A stretch of 60,803 bases of DNA, from NCBI GenBank assembly GCA_049999805.1, contig JBNGIO010006309.1, positions 47,934-108,736 on the forward strand, in the 5' to 3' direction. This stretch comes from Folioceros fuciformis (Eukaryota > Anthocerotophyta > Anthocerotopsida > Anthocerotales). The position numbers and the translations under genes are program-made. Shown piece by piece: positions 23,793 to 34,680 of this stretch; the first letter of the stretch is position 1; each line of letters opens with the position of its first letter. A model generated the notes under the pieces. It searched no databases and was not told the origin of the DNA. It worked only from the letters and a program-made list of their open reading frames with translations.

Positions 23793-23867
23793 CGAATCAT
23801 AAGACTGCAACGATAATAAGGGGAAGTGTGGCCCCTTGGCGGTTCTTGGGTGTAAAAATCACTCCAC

Positions 23868-24850
23868 AGGTACTATCAAATCAAGATTGTTGAGGGGCAT
23901 GACTACAAAACAATATGTAGAACAAGGTTTGGATCTTTTGAGTTACTTGTCATGCCATTTGGACTTACTAATGTACCTGCCAGATTTTAGACTCTTATGA
24001 TATTATATTCATAGATCTGGTGGACAAATATGTTGTAATCTATGTGGATGACATTCTGATCTATAGTCATACCTTGGAGAAGCATGTTGAACACTTGAGA
24101 AAAGTATTACAGAGACTAAGAGAGAATTTTTTGTTCTTATTAATCAAGAAGTATGATTTTGTCAAGATAAAAATTCGATTCATAGGTTTCATTGTCTCTA
24201 CTGACGGCATAAGAATGGACCATGATAAAGTTAAGGCTATTCAAGATTGGCAGCCCCCTCGAAATATCCATGAGGTGCAAAGTTTTATGGGTTTGGCTTC
24301 TGTGTACAAGAAGTTGGTACATATGTTTGCTAAGATAATAGCCCCCATAACTGATCTCTTGAAGATAGCAAAAGCTTGGAGATGGGATGCTGAGTGTTAG
24401 GCAACCTTTGAATACTTGAAGAAGAAGTTGAGTACTACTCCAGTGCTGGGAATGTATGACCCCAATAGAGATGTCGAAGTGTATTGTGATGCCTCAGATG
24501 TGGCTATAAGTGAAGTTTTGATGCAGGACCAAAAGTGAAGTTTTGATGCGGGACCAAAAGCCGTTAGCTTTTGAGTCAAAGAAATTGCATCCTTATGAGA
24601 GGAAGTATTCCACCCATGAGAAGGAGATGACTGCTATCATCCACTATCTGAAGGCTTGGAGACACCATCTCTTGGGTAGCCGTTTTGTGCTGTATGCTGA
24701 TAATACCAGCACAACATACTTCTCAAACCAATTGAAGTTGAATGCGAGACAAGCTAGATGGCAAGATTTCCTAGCTATGTATGATGTGACTCTTAGATAT
24801 AAACCTAGAAAAGAGAACAAGGCTGCAGATGCGTTGAGTGGCAAGCAGAG
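23868..24850 (+). pseudogene. Gypsy reverse transcriptase C-terminal half and RNase H
   Basis: The RT resumes with [18 protein letters not shown] and [14 protein letters not shown], then a stop codon. The next open stretch carries the catalytic YVDDILIYSHTLEKHVEHL box and the thumb (GFIVSTDGIRMDHDKVKAI, VQSFMGLASVYKKLV). A stop at about 24400 precedes the RNase H part: VLGMYDP, VYCDASDVAI, FESKKLHPYERKYSTHEKE, LLGSRFVLYADNTS. A 25-base tandem duplication at about 24510-24560 (GAAGTTTTGATGCRGGACC) breaks the RNase H frame. Confidence 0.88.
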
Positions 24851-24857
24851 TTAAGAA

Positions 24858-25261
24858 GTGAAAGCAATGGCAATTGTGATTGAACCTTTGGATGCTCACA
24901 AAGAGATAAAAGAAGATTATATGCAAGATCGTGAAGTGCAGGACGAGATAAATGGGGTGGTAGAGAAAGGAAGTAAGTTCAAACTCAAAGATGGTTTGTT
25001 GATATACAAAAAGAAGAGAGTTGTGATCCGTAACTTTGTAGACTTGAAGAGGAGATTGCTTGCTGAATGTCATGATGTGCTCAATACTGGTCACCGTGGA
25101 GGTGATTCAACTTATGAGAAGTTGAGGAAGTTGTTCTACTGGTAAGGAATGTATAAAGATACATTGGATTATGTCAAGGCGCATGCTGTTTATCAGCAAG
25201 AGGCAAGAGGTTTGTTACTGCCCTTACCTATCGCAAGATCCCATGGAAAAGTATTCTTTTG
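24858..25261 (+). pseudogene. Gypsy integrase N-terminal (zinc-binding) fragment
   Basis: Open to 25145 and then through a stop: KGSKFKLKDGLLIYKKKRVV is the usual lead, followed by LLAECHDVLNTGHRGGDSTY and EKLRKLFYW, which is the HHCC zinc-binding region. The second half (DYVKAHAVYQQEARG) has lost one of the expected cysteines (CxxC reads as VYQQ). Coding similarity ends where the 25262-25397 direct repeat starts. Confidence 0.8.
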
Positions 25262-25397
25262 TGGCATTCTTCTATTGAAATGACCTCTAGGGTGGCATGC
25301 GGTGGGTCCAAAGGACATAAGTAAGTAAGTTTCTAATTAAATGAGTATTCATTAATTCTAAGTAATTCTTCTTGCCCCTCGAAAACTACTTCCTTAG
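25262..25397. repeat. Direct repeat, right copy (with 15571-15702)
   Basis: Partner of the left copy, same orientation; shares GTGGCATGCGGTGGGTCC and TTCTAAGTAATTCTTCTTGC and ends at CCTTAG in both. It truncates the integrase coding remains. Confidence 0.8.
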
Positions 25398-27171
25398 GTA
25401 CCGTGAAACCATGACAGTGTCATTGTGTGGAACACCTAACTCATCCTCCATGATGTGTGAGTTTTAACCGAGAGGTAGAGGCCATGTGTAGGTAGAGAAA
25501 CAAGTTGGTGGTTGGTCAAGATTTGCACCAATGGAGCCCATTGAGTGCTCTACCTCATTCCAAAAACTTCAAACGCTAGCAGCAAAGGGTGGGGCAAGAC
25601 GCCGTGGCTCGGACCGATCACACAAACGAGAGGAAACCCACCCCTTGATGCATTATGGAATACGTAAACACAATCTTGCAAGCCGTTGCATTCATGTTCG
25701 AGCTTGGTGCACCTAAGCCCTAAACCCTAAACCCTCACGACTTGGGACTTGGTACGTATGGTGAACTTGGCCATTTGCACCAAGGCTCTTAGAACAGTGA
25801 CACCCCATCCCACGATCGATTCAAGTGCAGATGCTTACCGATGGCGTTCTTAGAAATGTGTCCGTCCACTTGGCATCTCTGGACATCCGACATTGGACGG
25901 ATGGATAAGACTCCCGGTCAGAGGAGCCAAGGGCGTGGGGCATAGATTTGCAAAGGGTGCGGAGCTCCGGGTCGCTGAAGGGCGGATGGTCGCTGGGAAG
26001 ACTTGTTGCGAGATCCAGTTGCCGAGACCGGCAACGGCAAACGCCTCGTAGCACAGACCTTGAGCCTTGCGGGTGAGCACTGCAGCTCAGACCGAGTCAG
26101 GACTGTCATCAAATCATAGATTCGCGGAGGCAGTTGGATCCACCACGCTGTTCCCCGAGGCACGCAGACGCAGATTCCACCATGTGAAATTGTGCGTGGC
26201 TTGGAAATTGTGGTGGAGTGTTCACTTCCTAGCGGGCAAGGAGAATCGGCGATTCCGGTAGTATGTACGTCTTCATGTGTGTACAGTATGTACTACACAC
26301 TGTTTCGCTGTAGGGGTTAAAATGAAAATAGTGTTGGTTGACTGGATTTTACGTCACGCCCATTCCATGCTGGATTAGTATGTTGTCGGCAGCGGCTGGC
26401 TGCGCGGCGGAAGCTGCCAACGACACCGCGTAACAGGGGATCGGAACTGGCCACCTACGAGGAAGGAAGGGAAAGAAAGCAAGAAAGAAAATGATTTGAC
26501 TGCGACGGTCGCATGAGACCTTAGGGAGGGCGCAGGCGCAGTTCCCGGCCGCCCCTGGCTGCATTATTTGGCTCGTCAATATGCCGCCCTCGCCCAGTCT
26601 GCAGCTCCCTTGGATTCACTGTTTCCCGTGTGTGTCTAGGACGGATCACCTCTCGTGCTGTCTTGAATCCCGATCAGCCACGCAGCTCTCGGATTCGGCC
26701 CGGCTTTTTCAGAAACTTCAGCTCGGAGGGCGGTGTAGAGCAGCTGTGGTTTGGTGCGACGTGAAGGGGATTACGCTTAGCCTTGTGGAGGTCCACTCCT
26801 CCATGTAATCTGTGGCTGGTGCGAACATGTGCGTACCGACGGCCCTGCCCAGCTCGCCCACCTCCACACCCGCACCCCGCACACCCTGGCGGCGGAACAT
26901 TCTGGAGGAAAAGAGCTCACCAAGGGCTCTTCGATCCAACTCGGAGCATGTCGGATTGAGTGTCGGTGTTCCTGCCCATCGCGACCTGTGCTTGTGAGTA
27001 GGCTTGTCTGTCTCCAGAGCACTGTATGTTGAGGCCGTCAGTCAGTTTCGGATTAGGATGTCGGTCTTGAACTTTCGAAATTCACCTTCTTCCTGCTGTT
27101 GTTGCTGTGGCAGTACTATCTTGCTAGGGGTTCCTGCCTGCTAATTCTCCAGGCCTACCGCTCGAAGAAAG
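25398..27171. other. Intergenic, repeat flank and upstream of the copper ATPase
   Basis: No intact gene seen. CCCTAAACCCTAAACCCT-like telomeric words stand at about 25717-25736. A stretch near 26045-26082 resembles the last ECM29 exon (see findings). From about 26500 the base composition becomes gene-like and should include the promoter and 5' UTR of the ATPase gene that starts at 27172; I saw no convincing upstream exon. Confidence 0.4.
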
Positions 27172-30100
27172 ATGGCAAGGCAGATGTGGGACCTGGTTCG
27201 TGGTCAGCATGAGGGCTACATACCTGTGTCTGTCGATGCGGGGAGTGTTGACCTCAGTCCCCTGCCCCTGCCGGCACCAGAGTTTTCTACACTTTCCCTC
27301 GACGATGTCGAGGCGGTCTCTAAGCTATCCGAGGTCACTTTCAGCGTCCTCGGCATGGTATGTGCTGCTTGTTCGAGCTCCATCGAATCGTCCGTGAAGA
27401 AGTTGCCAGGGGTGGAGTGCGTAGCGGTAGCTCTTATGCAAAATCAAGCGCAAGTGACTTACCGTCCAGATGTTATTCAGGTTTGTTACCATGGCAGTCT
27501 ATTTATGTTCTATGGAAGTGATGGGTCTGTGAAGCTTTCTCAGTCATTCGTTGCTTGTCTCCAACAAACAGAGTGAATCAATCCGTGAGGCCATAGAGGA
27601 TGCTGGCTTTGAAGCATCCATTCTAGACGACTCTGCCAATAAGCAGTCCACGGCAGGTTGCCGCTTGCGCATCAAGGGAATGACCTGCTCTGCGTGTTCT
27701 GGCTCCATCGAGGCCGCGCTTTTGGAGCTTGCCGGCGTGACCAGGGCTGTCGTGGCTCTTGCTACCGAGGAGGCTGAGGTGGACTATGATCCCGCACTTG
27801 TTCATCCGAAACAGTTCATTGAGACCATTGATGATGTCGGTTTTGAGTCCGAGTTAGTATGTCAAGGGAATGAACGGTCTCAGGCTACCCTCACATTGGA
27901 GGGCATCAAGTCTCAAGCAGACCTTGTGCTGATCGAGGGTTCCTTATTGACAATGCCGGGGGTTAAGTCTGTGGTGGTAGACAATGTTGCTGCAGGCCTT
28001 ATTGCTGTCATTTCTTACGACCCCGACACCACAGGTCCAAGATTTTTCATAGAGAGAGTAGAGCAGCTTGGCAACCCATTCAAAGCCAGCTTAGTTGCCT
28101 CGAGGGACCGCGGCAGGCGCCGTGAAATGAAACGCTATGAAGTGCATTTCCTTTGGAGCATGATTTTCACAGTTCCCATTATCCTCATGTCTATGGTTTT
28201 CGTTTATATACCTGTCCTACGAAGGTGTCTTGACACCAAAATGGTTAACATGCTTAGTCTAGGGCAGGTCTTCAGATGGGTGCTGGCTACTCCTGTACAA
28301 TTTGTGGTGGGCTGGCGTTTCTACGAGGCATCTTTTAAGGCACTACGTCGTGGCTCGGCAAACATGGACGTTCTGGTGGCTCTCGGAACAAATACAGCCT
28401 ATTTTTACTCTGTGTATACAACGCTTCGAGCTGCAATGTCAACTACCTTTGTGGGCGCAGATTTTTTCCAGACCAGTGCCATGCTTATCACTTTCATTCT
28501 CTTGGGCAAATACATGGAGATCATAGCTAAGGGACAGACGTCAGAAGCTATTGCAAAGCTCATGGATCTTGCGCCAAACACTGCTCTGCTGGTGACTTTG
28601 AGCTCTGATGGATCTGTTTGCCCAGAAAGAGAGATCAACTCCCAGCTTGTCCAAAGGCATGATATTATGAAGGTCGTACCGGGAGCCAAGATCCCAGCAG
28701 ACGGAGTAGTCATAGGAGGTCAGAGTCATACCAATGAAAGTATGATAACTGGAGAAGCTCACCCTGTGCCCAAGCAGCTTGGCGATAAAGTTATAGGTGG
28801 TACTATGAATGAAAACGGCGTGTTACTTGTCAAAGCGACTCATGTTGGGTCAGAGACTGCTCTGTCCCAGATTGTGAGGCTTGTGGAGGCTGCCCAGCTG
28901 GCCAAGGCACCTGTGCAGCAATTTGCAGACACCGTTTCAAAGTATTTTGTGCCATTTGTGAGTACTCAACTTTGCCCTCTTCGTCTCATTTGATTGCCGT
29001 GTGCAACGCTTACTCTGAGAGTTAAGCTCCTTGACGTCAAATTTTGTTAACTTATAGTGTCTCGGATTGAAGGTGGTCCTGGCGGCAGTTATCACATGGG
29101 TAGGATGGTTAATGGCGGGGAAACTGAGCGCTTATCCTGATTCTTGGATTCCAGCATCTATGGATAAGTTTGAGCTTGCCCTTCAGTTCGGCATATCAGT
29201 TCTGGTCATAGCCTGCCCCTGTGCACTGGGGTTGGCAACGCCAACAGCTGTTATGGTCGGGACAGGGCAAGGTGCATCGCTTGGTGTTTTGATCAAGGGT
29301 GGCAGTGCATTAGAGAGTGCTCATAAGGTTGGTCTCTTGTCTGCTGTCGCAATCGTGTGTGCGTTTTCTCCTGTACTAAGTAATCCAGAAATTGATGTTC
29401 TGGGATCCATGGATGCAGGTGAATTGTATTGTCTTTGACAAAACAGGGACTCTCACTATTGGAAAGCCTGAAGTGATTGCAACCAAGCTCTTCAAAGACA
29501 TTCCCCTTTCCAGCTTCTATCAAGCAGTAGCAGCTTGTGAGGTAAAGCCCAGGTGTTCAAAGTTGTCTTTGGTGTCTTATCACCAGCAGGATGCATTTGC
29601 ATTTCTTGGTGTCCTGGGAACTTCACGCTCATTGTATGTGCTGAAATTTGTTTTTATGTTGATTTTTGGCAGGCGAATAGCGAGCACCCACTGTCGAAGG
29701 CTATTATGAACTATGTGAGAGCGTTGGAAGGTGTTACGGGGTCAGATGTAAGTTGGCTCTCCGAAGCAAGAGACTTCCAGAACATTCCTGGTCAAGGTGT
29801 ACGAGCTGTGGTATCAGGGAAAGATGTTGTGGTTGGCAGCAGGAAACTCATGAAGGAGTTGGGCATTTCGTTGCCCAAGGGCTGTGCTGACTTTCTTGAA
29901 CACGCGGAGCAGAAGGCACAATCATGTGTGCTTGTAGCCTTGGAGAGCGAAGTCGTAGGAGCGATTGGTATAGCAGACCCGGTTAAACCTGAAGCTGCTG
30001 AGGTTATCTCAACTTTAGGAAGCATGGGGGTGTGGAGTTTACTTGTGACAGGTGACAACTATGGCACGGCTAATGCCATCGCTAAGGAAGTTGGTATTAT

Positions 30101-30569
30101 GGATGTGATGGCTGAGGTTCAACCATTGGGTAAGGCCGAGAAAGTGCAAGAGCTGCAGTCCAGGGGCTACACTGTTGCTATGGTGGGAGATGGAATCAAC
30201 GACTCTCCCGCGCTTGTGGCTGCAGATGTCGGAATAGCCATCGGCGCTGGCACTGACGTTGCGATCGAAGCAGCAGAAATAGTCCTCATGAAGAGCAATC
30301 TAGAGGATGTCATAACTGCCATTGACCTCTCCAGGAAAACTTTCGACAGGATTAAACTCAATTACTTCTGGGCTTTGTGCTACAACGTTGTTAGCATACC
30401 TGTTGCTGCTGGCATTCTGTTTCCGCTGGGCATTAGGTTACCGCCTTGGCTAGCAGGGGCATCAATGGCAGCGTCGTCTGTGAGTGTGGTGTGCTCATCA
30501 CTACTCCTGAAAAATTACAGGAGGCCAAAGCGACCTAGTAATCTGTATGAGATCCAGACGTCTTCGTAG
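27172..30569 (+). CDS. P1B-type copper-transporting ATPase (HMA5/RAN1 type)
   Basis: Five exons (27172-27480, 27572-28957, 29058-29327, 29419-29541, 29673-30569) join in frame to 994 residues, the usual length of plant copper ATPases. It uses ATP to move Cu(I) across a membrane, in this family out of the cytosol to the secretory pathway or cell exterior. Two N-terminal metal-binding domains carry MVCAAC (Cys64, Cys67) and MTCSAC (Cys142, Cys145). A third HMA-like fold (about 195-265) has no CxxC. Then come the membrane helices, TGEAHP in the actuator domain, the ion-site CPC at 618-620, the phosphorylated aspartate in DKTGTLT (Asp662), the P1B hallmark HP at 701-702 and GDGIND at 868-873. The last helix keeps MAASSVSVV, typical of copper ATPases. 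Whether it is the HMA5 or the HMA7/RAN1 orthologue cannot be settled by eye. Confidence 0.95.
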
Positions 30570-31266
30570 CAATGTACTCAATCGTTCTAATCCTAACCTG
30601 GAAACGAGGCGATGATGGCGTGCTCTCCCACCATCCACCAATGTGTGCTGGAGGCGAAGCCTATGAGTTCCGGCCTCATCTTGTTCTAACCATTCTTGTT
30701 CCCGACTACGCTGTGACAGGGAACAGCCATGAATTGGCGTCATTGTTTAGCGTGCCGCTCACCAGCTTGATGTGTAGTTGCTGGGCGCACCCACGCCAGT
30801 TTAATTCCCATCAGGACCAGATACCGTGCGCTTGGTTCAAGTGTATCCCTGTGCTATGTGTCCTTTTTCTCGTGTGTCCAGTACAATACTTGTAGCGTGT
30901 GTGCTGCCTATGATGGAACAAGGACGATGTCACGAACAGTCCATGAATTGGGCCAATGGGCTAAATTCCTCCACGTCTTGCAAGTTAGCTCATAGGTCTA
31001 GGACTGCTCCTTGATACTGTAGCCGTTGGAATTGATGCACTCAACTCCAGGCATACCGTAATCTGTGATCCGTCAAAGTCAAGTCAAAAGCAGAGATTTT
31101 GAGAAGGCAAAACTGGCGAAAGTTGGCGAGACAGGGCGCAAAGGAAATCACACCAGCTGTGCTTTTCCTCTTAGAGAAATAGCAAAGAAGCAAGGTTGGG
31201 AAGCAATGCGAGAAGAAAGGCGAGATCCCTCCAGGTTTCTGCAAACATTGTAGCTCTGTGGTCATT
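30570..31266. other. Intergenic, copper ATPase 3' side to calreticulin 5' side
   Basis: About 700 bases between two plus-strand genes. It should hold the 3' UTR of the ATPase and the promoter and 5' UTR of calreticulin. No coding or RNA gene signal recognised. Confidence 0.5.
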
Positions 31267-34200
31267 ATGGGCCCTCCTGCATCTGCTCTCTTTCTGCTGG
31301 CCCTGTCCATTTCTGCCTGCTGTGCTGAAATCTTCTTCGAGGAGAGATTTGAAGGTCTGGTATTGATTCAGGCGGCCGCTAATTTGTCAGTGTCTCTGAT
31401 GCAGACCGGGCTTTGATTATGCGGGAGGCGCATTCACCCAATGTCGTTTGTGCAGATGGATGGGAGAGTCGGTGGGTGAAGTCGGATTGGAAGAAGAGTG
31501 AAGGATTAGCCGGTAACTGGGTGCACTCAGCCGGGAAGTGGAGTGCAGACCCAGATGACAAGGGTAGGATGACGGGGAGGGCAGGCCTGCACAGCAGATG
31601 TAGATGTGCTGGTTCAATTGTTCTCAGCGCCCGTGCTTGCTGCTCATTTTAGTTGTGCCGTGAGCAACAGGTATCCAGACACATGGGGATGCGAGATACT
31701 TCGGAATTTCCACACAGTTTCCCGAGTTCACCAACAAGGGCAGGACTTTAGTTGTCCAGTACTCTCTGAAGCACGAGCAGAAAATTGAATGCGGCGGTGG
31801 CTACGTAAAGCTAATGACTGGCTATGTCAATCAGAAAAGGTTCAGCGGAGACACGCCTTACTGGTACGCATTTGTCTGCTGCTGCTCAACTCTGTTGGAT
31901 TCCGAAGGTCAGCAATAGCACGCTTGCTCACATTCTGCTATGGCCTGCGCCCCAGTATAATGTTCGGGGCTGACATTTGTGGCTCCACCACCAAGAAACT
32001 GCATGCTATTATTCAGTACAAGGGCCAAAATTATCACAACAAGAAGGACATTGTCTGCGAAACCGACCACCTTACGCATGTGTATACGTTCATCATCAGA
32101 CCCGATGCGACCTACAGTATTTTGGTGGACAATAGGGAAAGAGAATCCGGCAGCCTTTATACAGATTGGGAGATCTTACCTCCTCGGACGATTAAGGATT
32201 TAACGGCCAAGAAGGTTAGTCTTGCTATAGTTGGGTCTCTTTGTTACAGGGGTCAGTCTGTTTAACAGCATCTTTGTACGCTGTTTCTCGCAGCCCGCAG
32301 ATTGGGAGGAGAAGGAGTACATTACTGATCCAGATGCTGTCAAACCTGCCGTAAGTGTACATTTCAAATCTTTTGGACGCGGGAAGGGGGGCTGTAAAAT
32401 GGTCTTATCTTTGCGTAAGGGCAGCCTTCCTTACACCTGCTCCTGTCATTGTGAGCAGGGCTGGGACGATATTCCAGCTGAGATTCAGGATCCACATGCC
32501 AGAAAGGTTATCGTGCGCCCCTTTATCTGTGCTGAACGTTTTGTCCTCCGATGCTCGCTCCACAAAATTGTATTGAGAGCCAATATATGTTCCAGCCTGA
32601 GGACTGGGATGACGATGATGATGGCGAGTGGTCACCTCCAACTATTCCTAATCCTTCTTACAAGGGTCCCTGGAAGGCCAAGGTAAGTTTGGTGCTTGAT
32701 GCCCTTGACGGAGTGAAGACGAAACAGACTTTCTTACCTCCGAATACTTCGCAGAAAATCAAGAACCCGAAGTACAAGGGCAAGTGGAGAACTCCTATGA
32801 TTGATAATCCAGGTTACTTGGAAGCCCTCTGAATTCGATTTGCAGCAAGTTGGAAGCGGTTTTGGATGTCCTAATGGACTCGGGGTTTTGCGCATCTTTG
32901 TCCAACAGAATTCGTTGACGATCCTGATATTTATGTTTTCCCATCCTTAAAATACCTCGGCATTGAGCTATGGCAGGTGTGAATCTTTTCATCGAAGAAA
33001 AACCTAACTTCATCTGCACAGTAGCCATGTATGACAAGTTATTTTTGTGCAGGTCAAAGCAGGGTCTTTGTTCGATAACTTCCTAATCACAGACGATCCT
33101 GAATATGCAAAGGAGGTCGCGGAGGAAACGTGGGGTAAAAATAAAGAGGTACCTTCTCTTATAGCTTTGGCCTGGTTTACATGAGGCTTAGCAATTCCTT
33201 CCTTTGACTGTGAGTTGTTTCTTTGCCTGCCATTAGGCTGAGAAGGAAGCATTTGAAGAGTACGATAAGGCTGAAAAAGAAGAGGAAGAGGTAAAATTTT
33301 GTGGTTAGAAGCTACCACGAAGTCCAGTGATCGTCTTTATTCTCTGTTCTTAGCCCGGGTTTCGTCCTTTCTTCTCGAGTTCTTGGTCGAAATTTTCGTT
33401 TTAGATGTGCATGGCCGGTTCCTTTAGTAGATTGCCGGCTTGCATTGGGTAGGACAGTGACAAGTAGGAAAATGTTTGTTAGTCTGCTCCTGAGCCTGGC
33501 GGGTTTCCCTTCAATATTTTTGACCATTAGAGAGTCGCGAAAGCGCACCGTGAGGAAAGGGACAGGGACATGAGACGGCCAGATTATGGAAAGGGGAGGG
33601 ACAGATATGCAAGGTCACGAGATGACTTTCACAAACGGAGAACCCGTGACCGCATTAAAGACGAAATACGACACAAGTACAGGCGTCGGGTATGTGTCTG
33701 CAGGGTTTCCGTCCTTTCAGGTTTGAGCTGACTGATTTTTGTGCTCTTAAGTGCGCTGTAGCTGTATATGTAATCCTCGTGTCTTCTCCTGTGGGCTTGC
33801 CTCGTGCGGAAGCATCTTCTCACCATGCTTTTCTTGACCACTTAGTAGTCCAACTGGGACAAGGCGGGGCAGTCATGTAGACGGCAGATTGCCCTCTCAC
33901 TGCCCGACAACTTAATTTCTGACCACTTTTGCCTGACTACAAGCCATATCTGTCATTCGGCATTGGCTTGGTAGTTCTGTCTTCGGTATGATCTTAGTAC
34001 ACCGAGATCTAAGTTGATTCTGGGTCAGTGCGGGTGGAAATTATGGAACAAGCGAAAGCAGATACTGAAACCAAGAATGATCGTAGTTGGGAATCACTAA
34101 ACTGACCTAAACGCTGGAGGATTCTAACCTCTGATTGGATTGAAAGAAGTTCATCTCACTCCCCTCCATGTGTAGTCTTGGTGAATGTACACCTAGCACT

Positions 34201-34376
34201 AACTTGTCTGCGCATGGTTTTGCGCAGCATGTGGATGAGGAAGATGATGACGATTTCGAGCACGTAAGTAGTAGTATGGCATTCTGAGTCTTTTGTCATG
34301 TGGTTGGACAAATATCATAGCCGTAAGAGGTGGAGATCATGGCAATTTTGGAATGTTGGTGCAGGACGAACTGTGA
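31267..34376 (+). CDS. CRT3: Calreticulin, CRT3 type with basic tail and HDEL
   Basis: Fourteen exons (31267-31354, 31456-31563, 31671-31863, 31956-32214, 32294-32350, 32459-32506, 32596-32682, 32755-32812, 32909-32976, 33053-33148, 33237-33290, 33531-33689, 34228-34263, 34365-34376) give 440 residues. It is an ER lectin chaperone that binds glucosylated glycoproteins and calcium. A signal peptide (first ~20 residues, [12 protein letters not shown]) precedes the lectin domain ([53 protein letters not shown]). The P-domain shows three [16 protein letters not shown]-type and matching GPWKAKKIKNP-type repeats. The C-tail is arginine-rich ([19 protein letters not shown]), as in plant CRT3 and unlike the acidic CRT1/2 tails, then a short acidic run and HDEL. 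The HDEL codons are split by the final intron. Confidence 0.93.
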
Positions 34377-34680
34377 TCAGTTTCAGACTCCTCTTATAGT
34401 GCGAGCAAGTCATTCATGATGTAAGCGAGAAGCGGAGAACTGATGAGAAAGGTGATGACGTCCCTCCTTTCCCGGATTATAACTTTCAGTACATCATAGA
34501 GGTCGCCTGCGACAGGTAACGGGATGTGTTCCTCATCGATCGACACGAGAACATTTAACAGTGAAGAGATCTAAATATGCCTGCAGCCAGCGACGCTCTC
34601 TTGCGCTTTGTTTCTCTTCCTTTTTAGCTACACCTTCAAGACAATTTGCCCACATCTGTATGCACTGTCAACGGATATGA

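Larger units (their letters stand above)
19010..23867. mobile_element. 4.9-kb GC-rich insertion inside the gypsy RT, identity unknown
   Basis: It interrupts the RT between TACTAT at 19004-19009 and TACTAT at 23871-23876; a 9-base near-duplicate (AGATACTAT left, AGGTACTAT right) stands at both borders. The insert begins GGAGTCC and ends ACTCCAC, a short inverted match. Inside are a T run (19052-19066), a strongly G-rich plus strand built from GGCTGGC/GGCAGCC-like words (about 19250-22130), a 17-base tandem array (22748-22960), an A/G-rich degenerate array (23400-23640) and a 100-N gap. No transposase, RT or gag domain is recognisable; long open frames here reflect composition. A large non-autonomous element is the best guess. 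Confidence 0.6.
15571..25397. mobile_element. Composite, decayed Ty3/gypsy retrotransposon region with nested insertion
   Basis: The block is bracketed by the 130-base direct repeats. Inside, in window order, are LTR-like duplicated noncoding segments (15889-16621), an integrase C-terminal fragment (+), an inverted integrase core plus C-terminus (-), a gag zinc-knuckle stub, a retropepsin, the first half of a reverse transcriptase, a 4.9-kb insertion, the second half of the RT with RNase H, and an integrase N-terminus that stops at the right repeat. Stop codons interrupt every module, so the element is inactive. The order is not that of an intact gypsy element. Confidence 0.85.
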
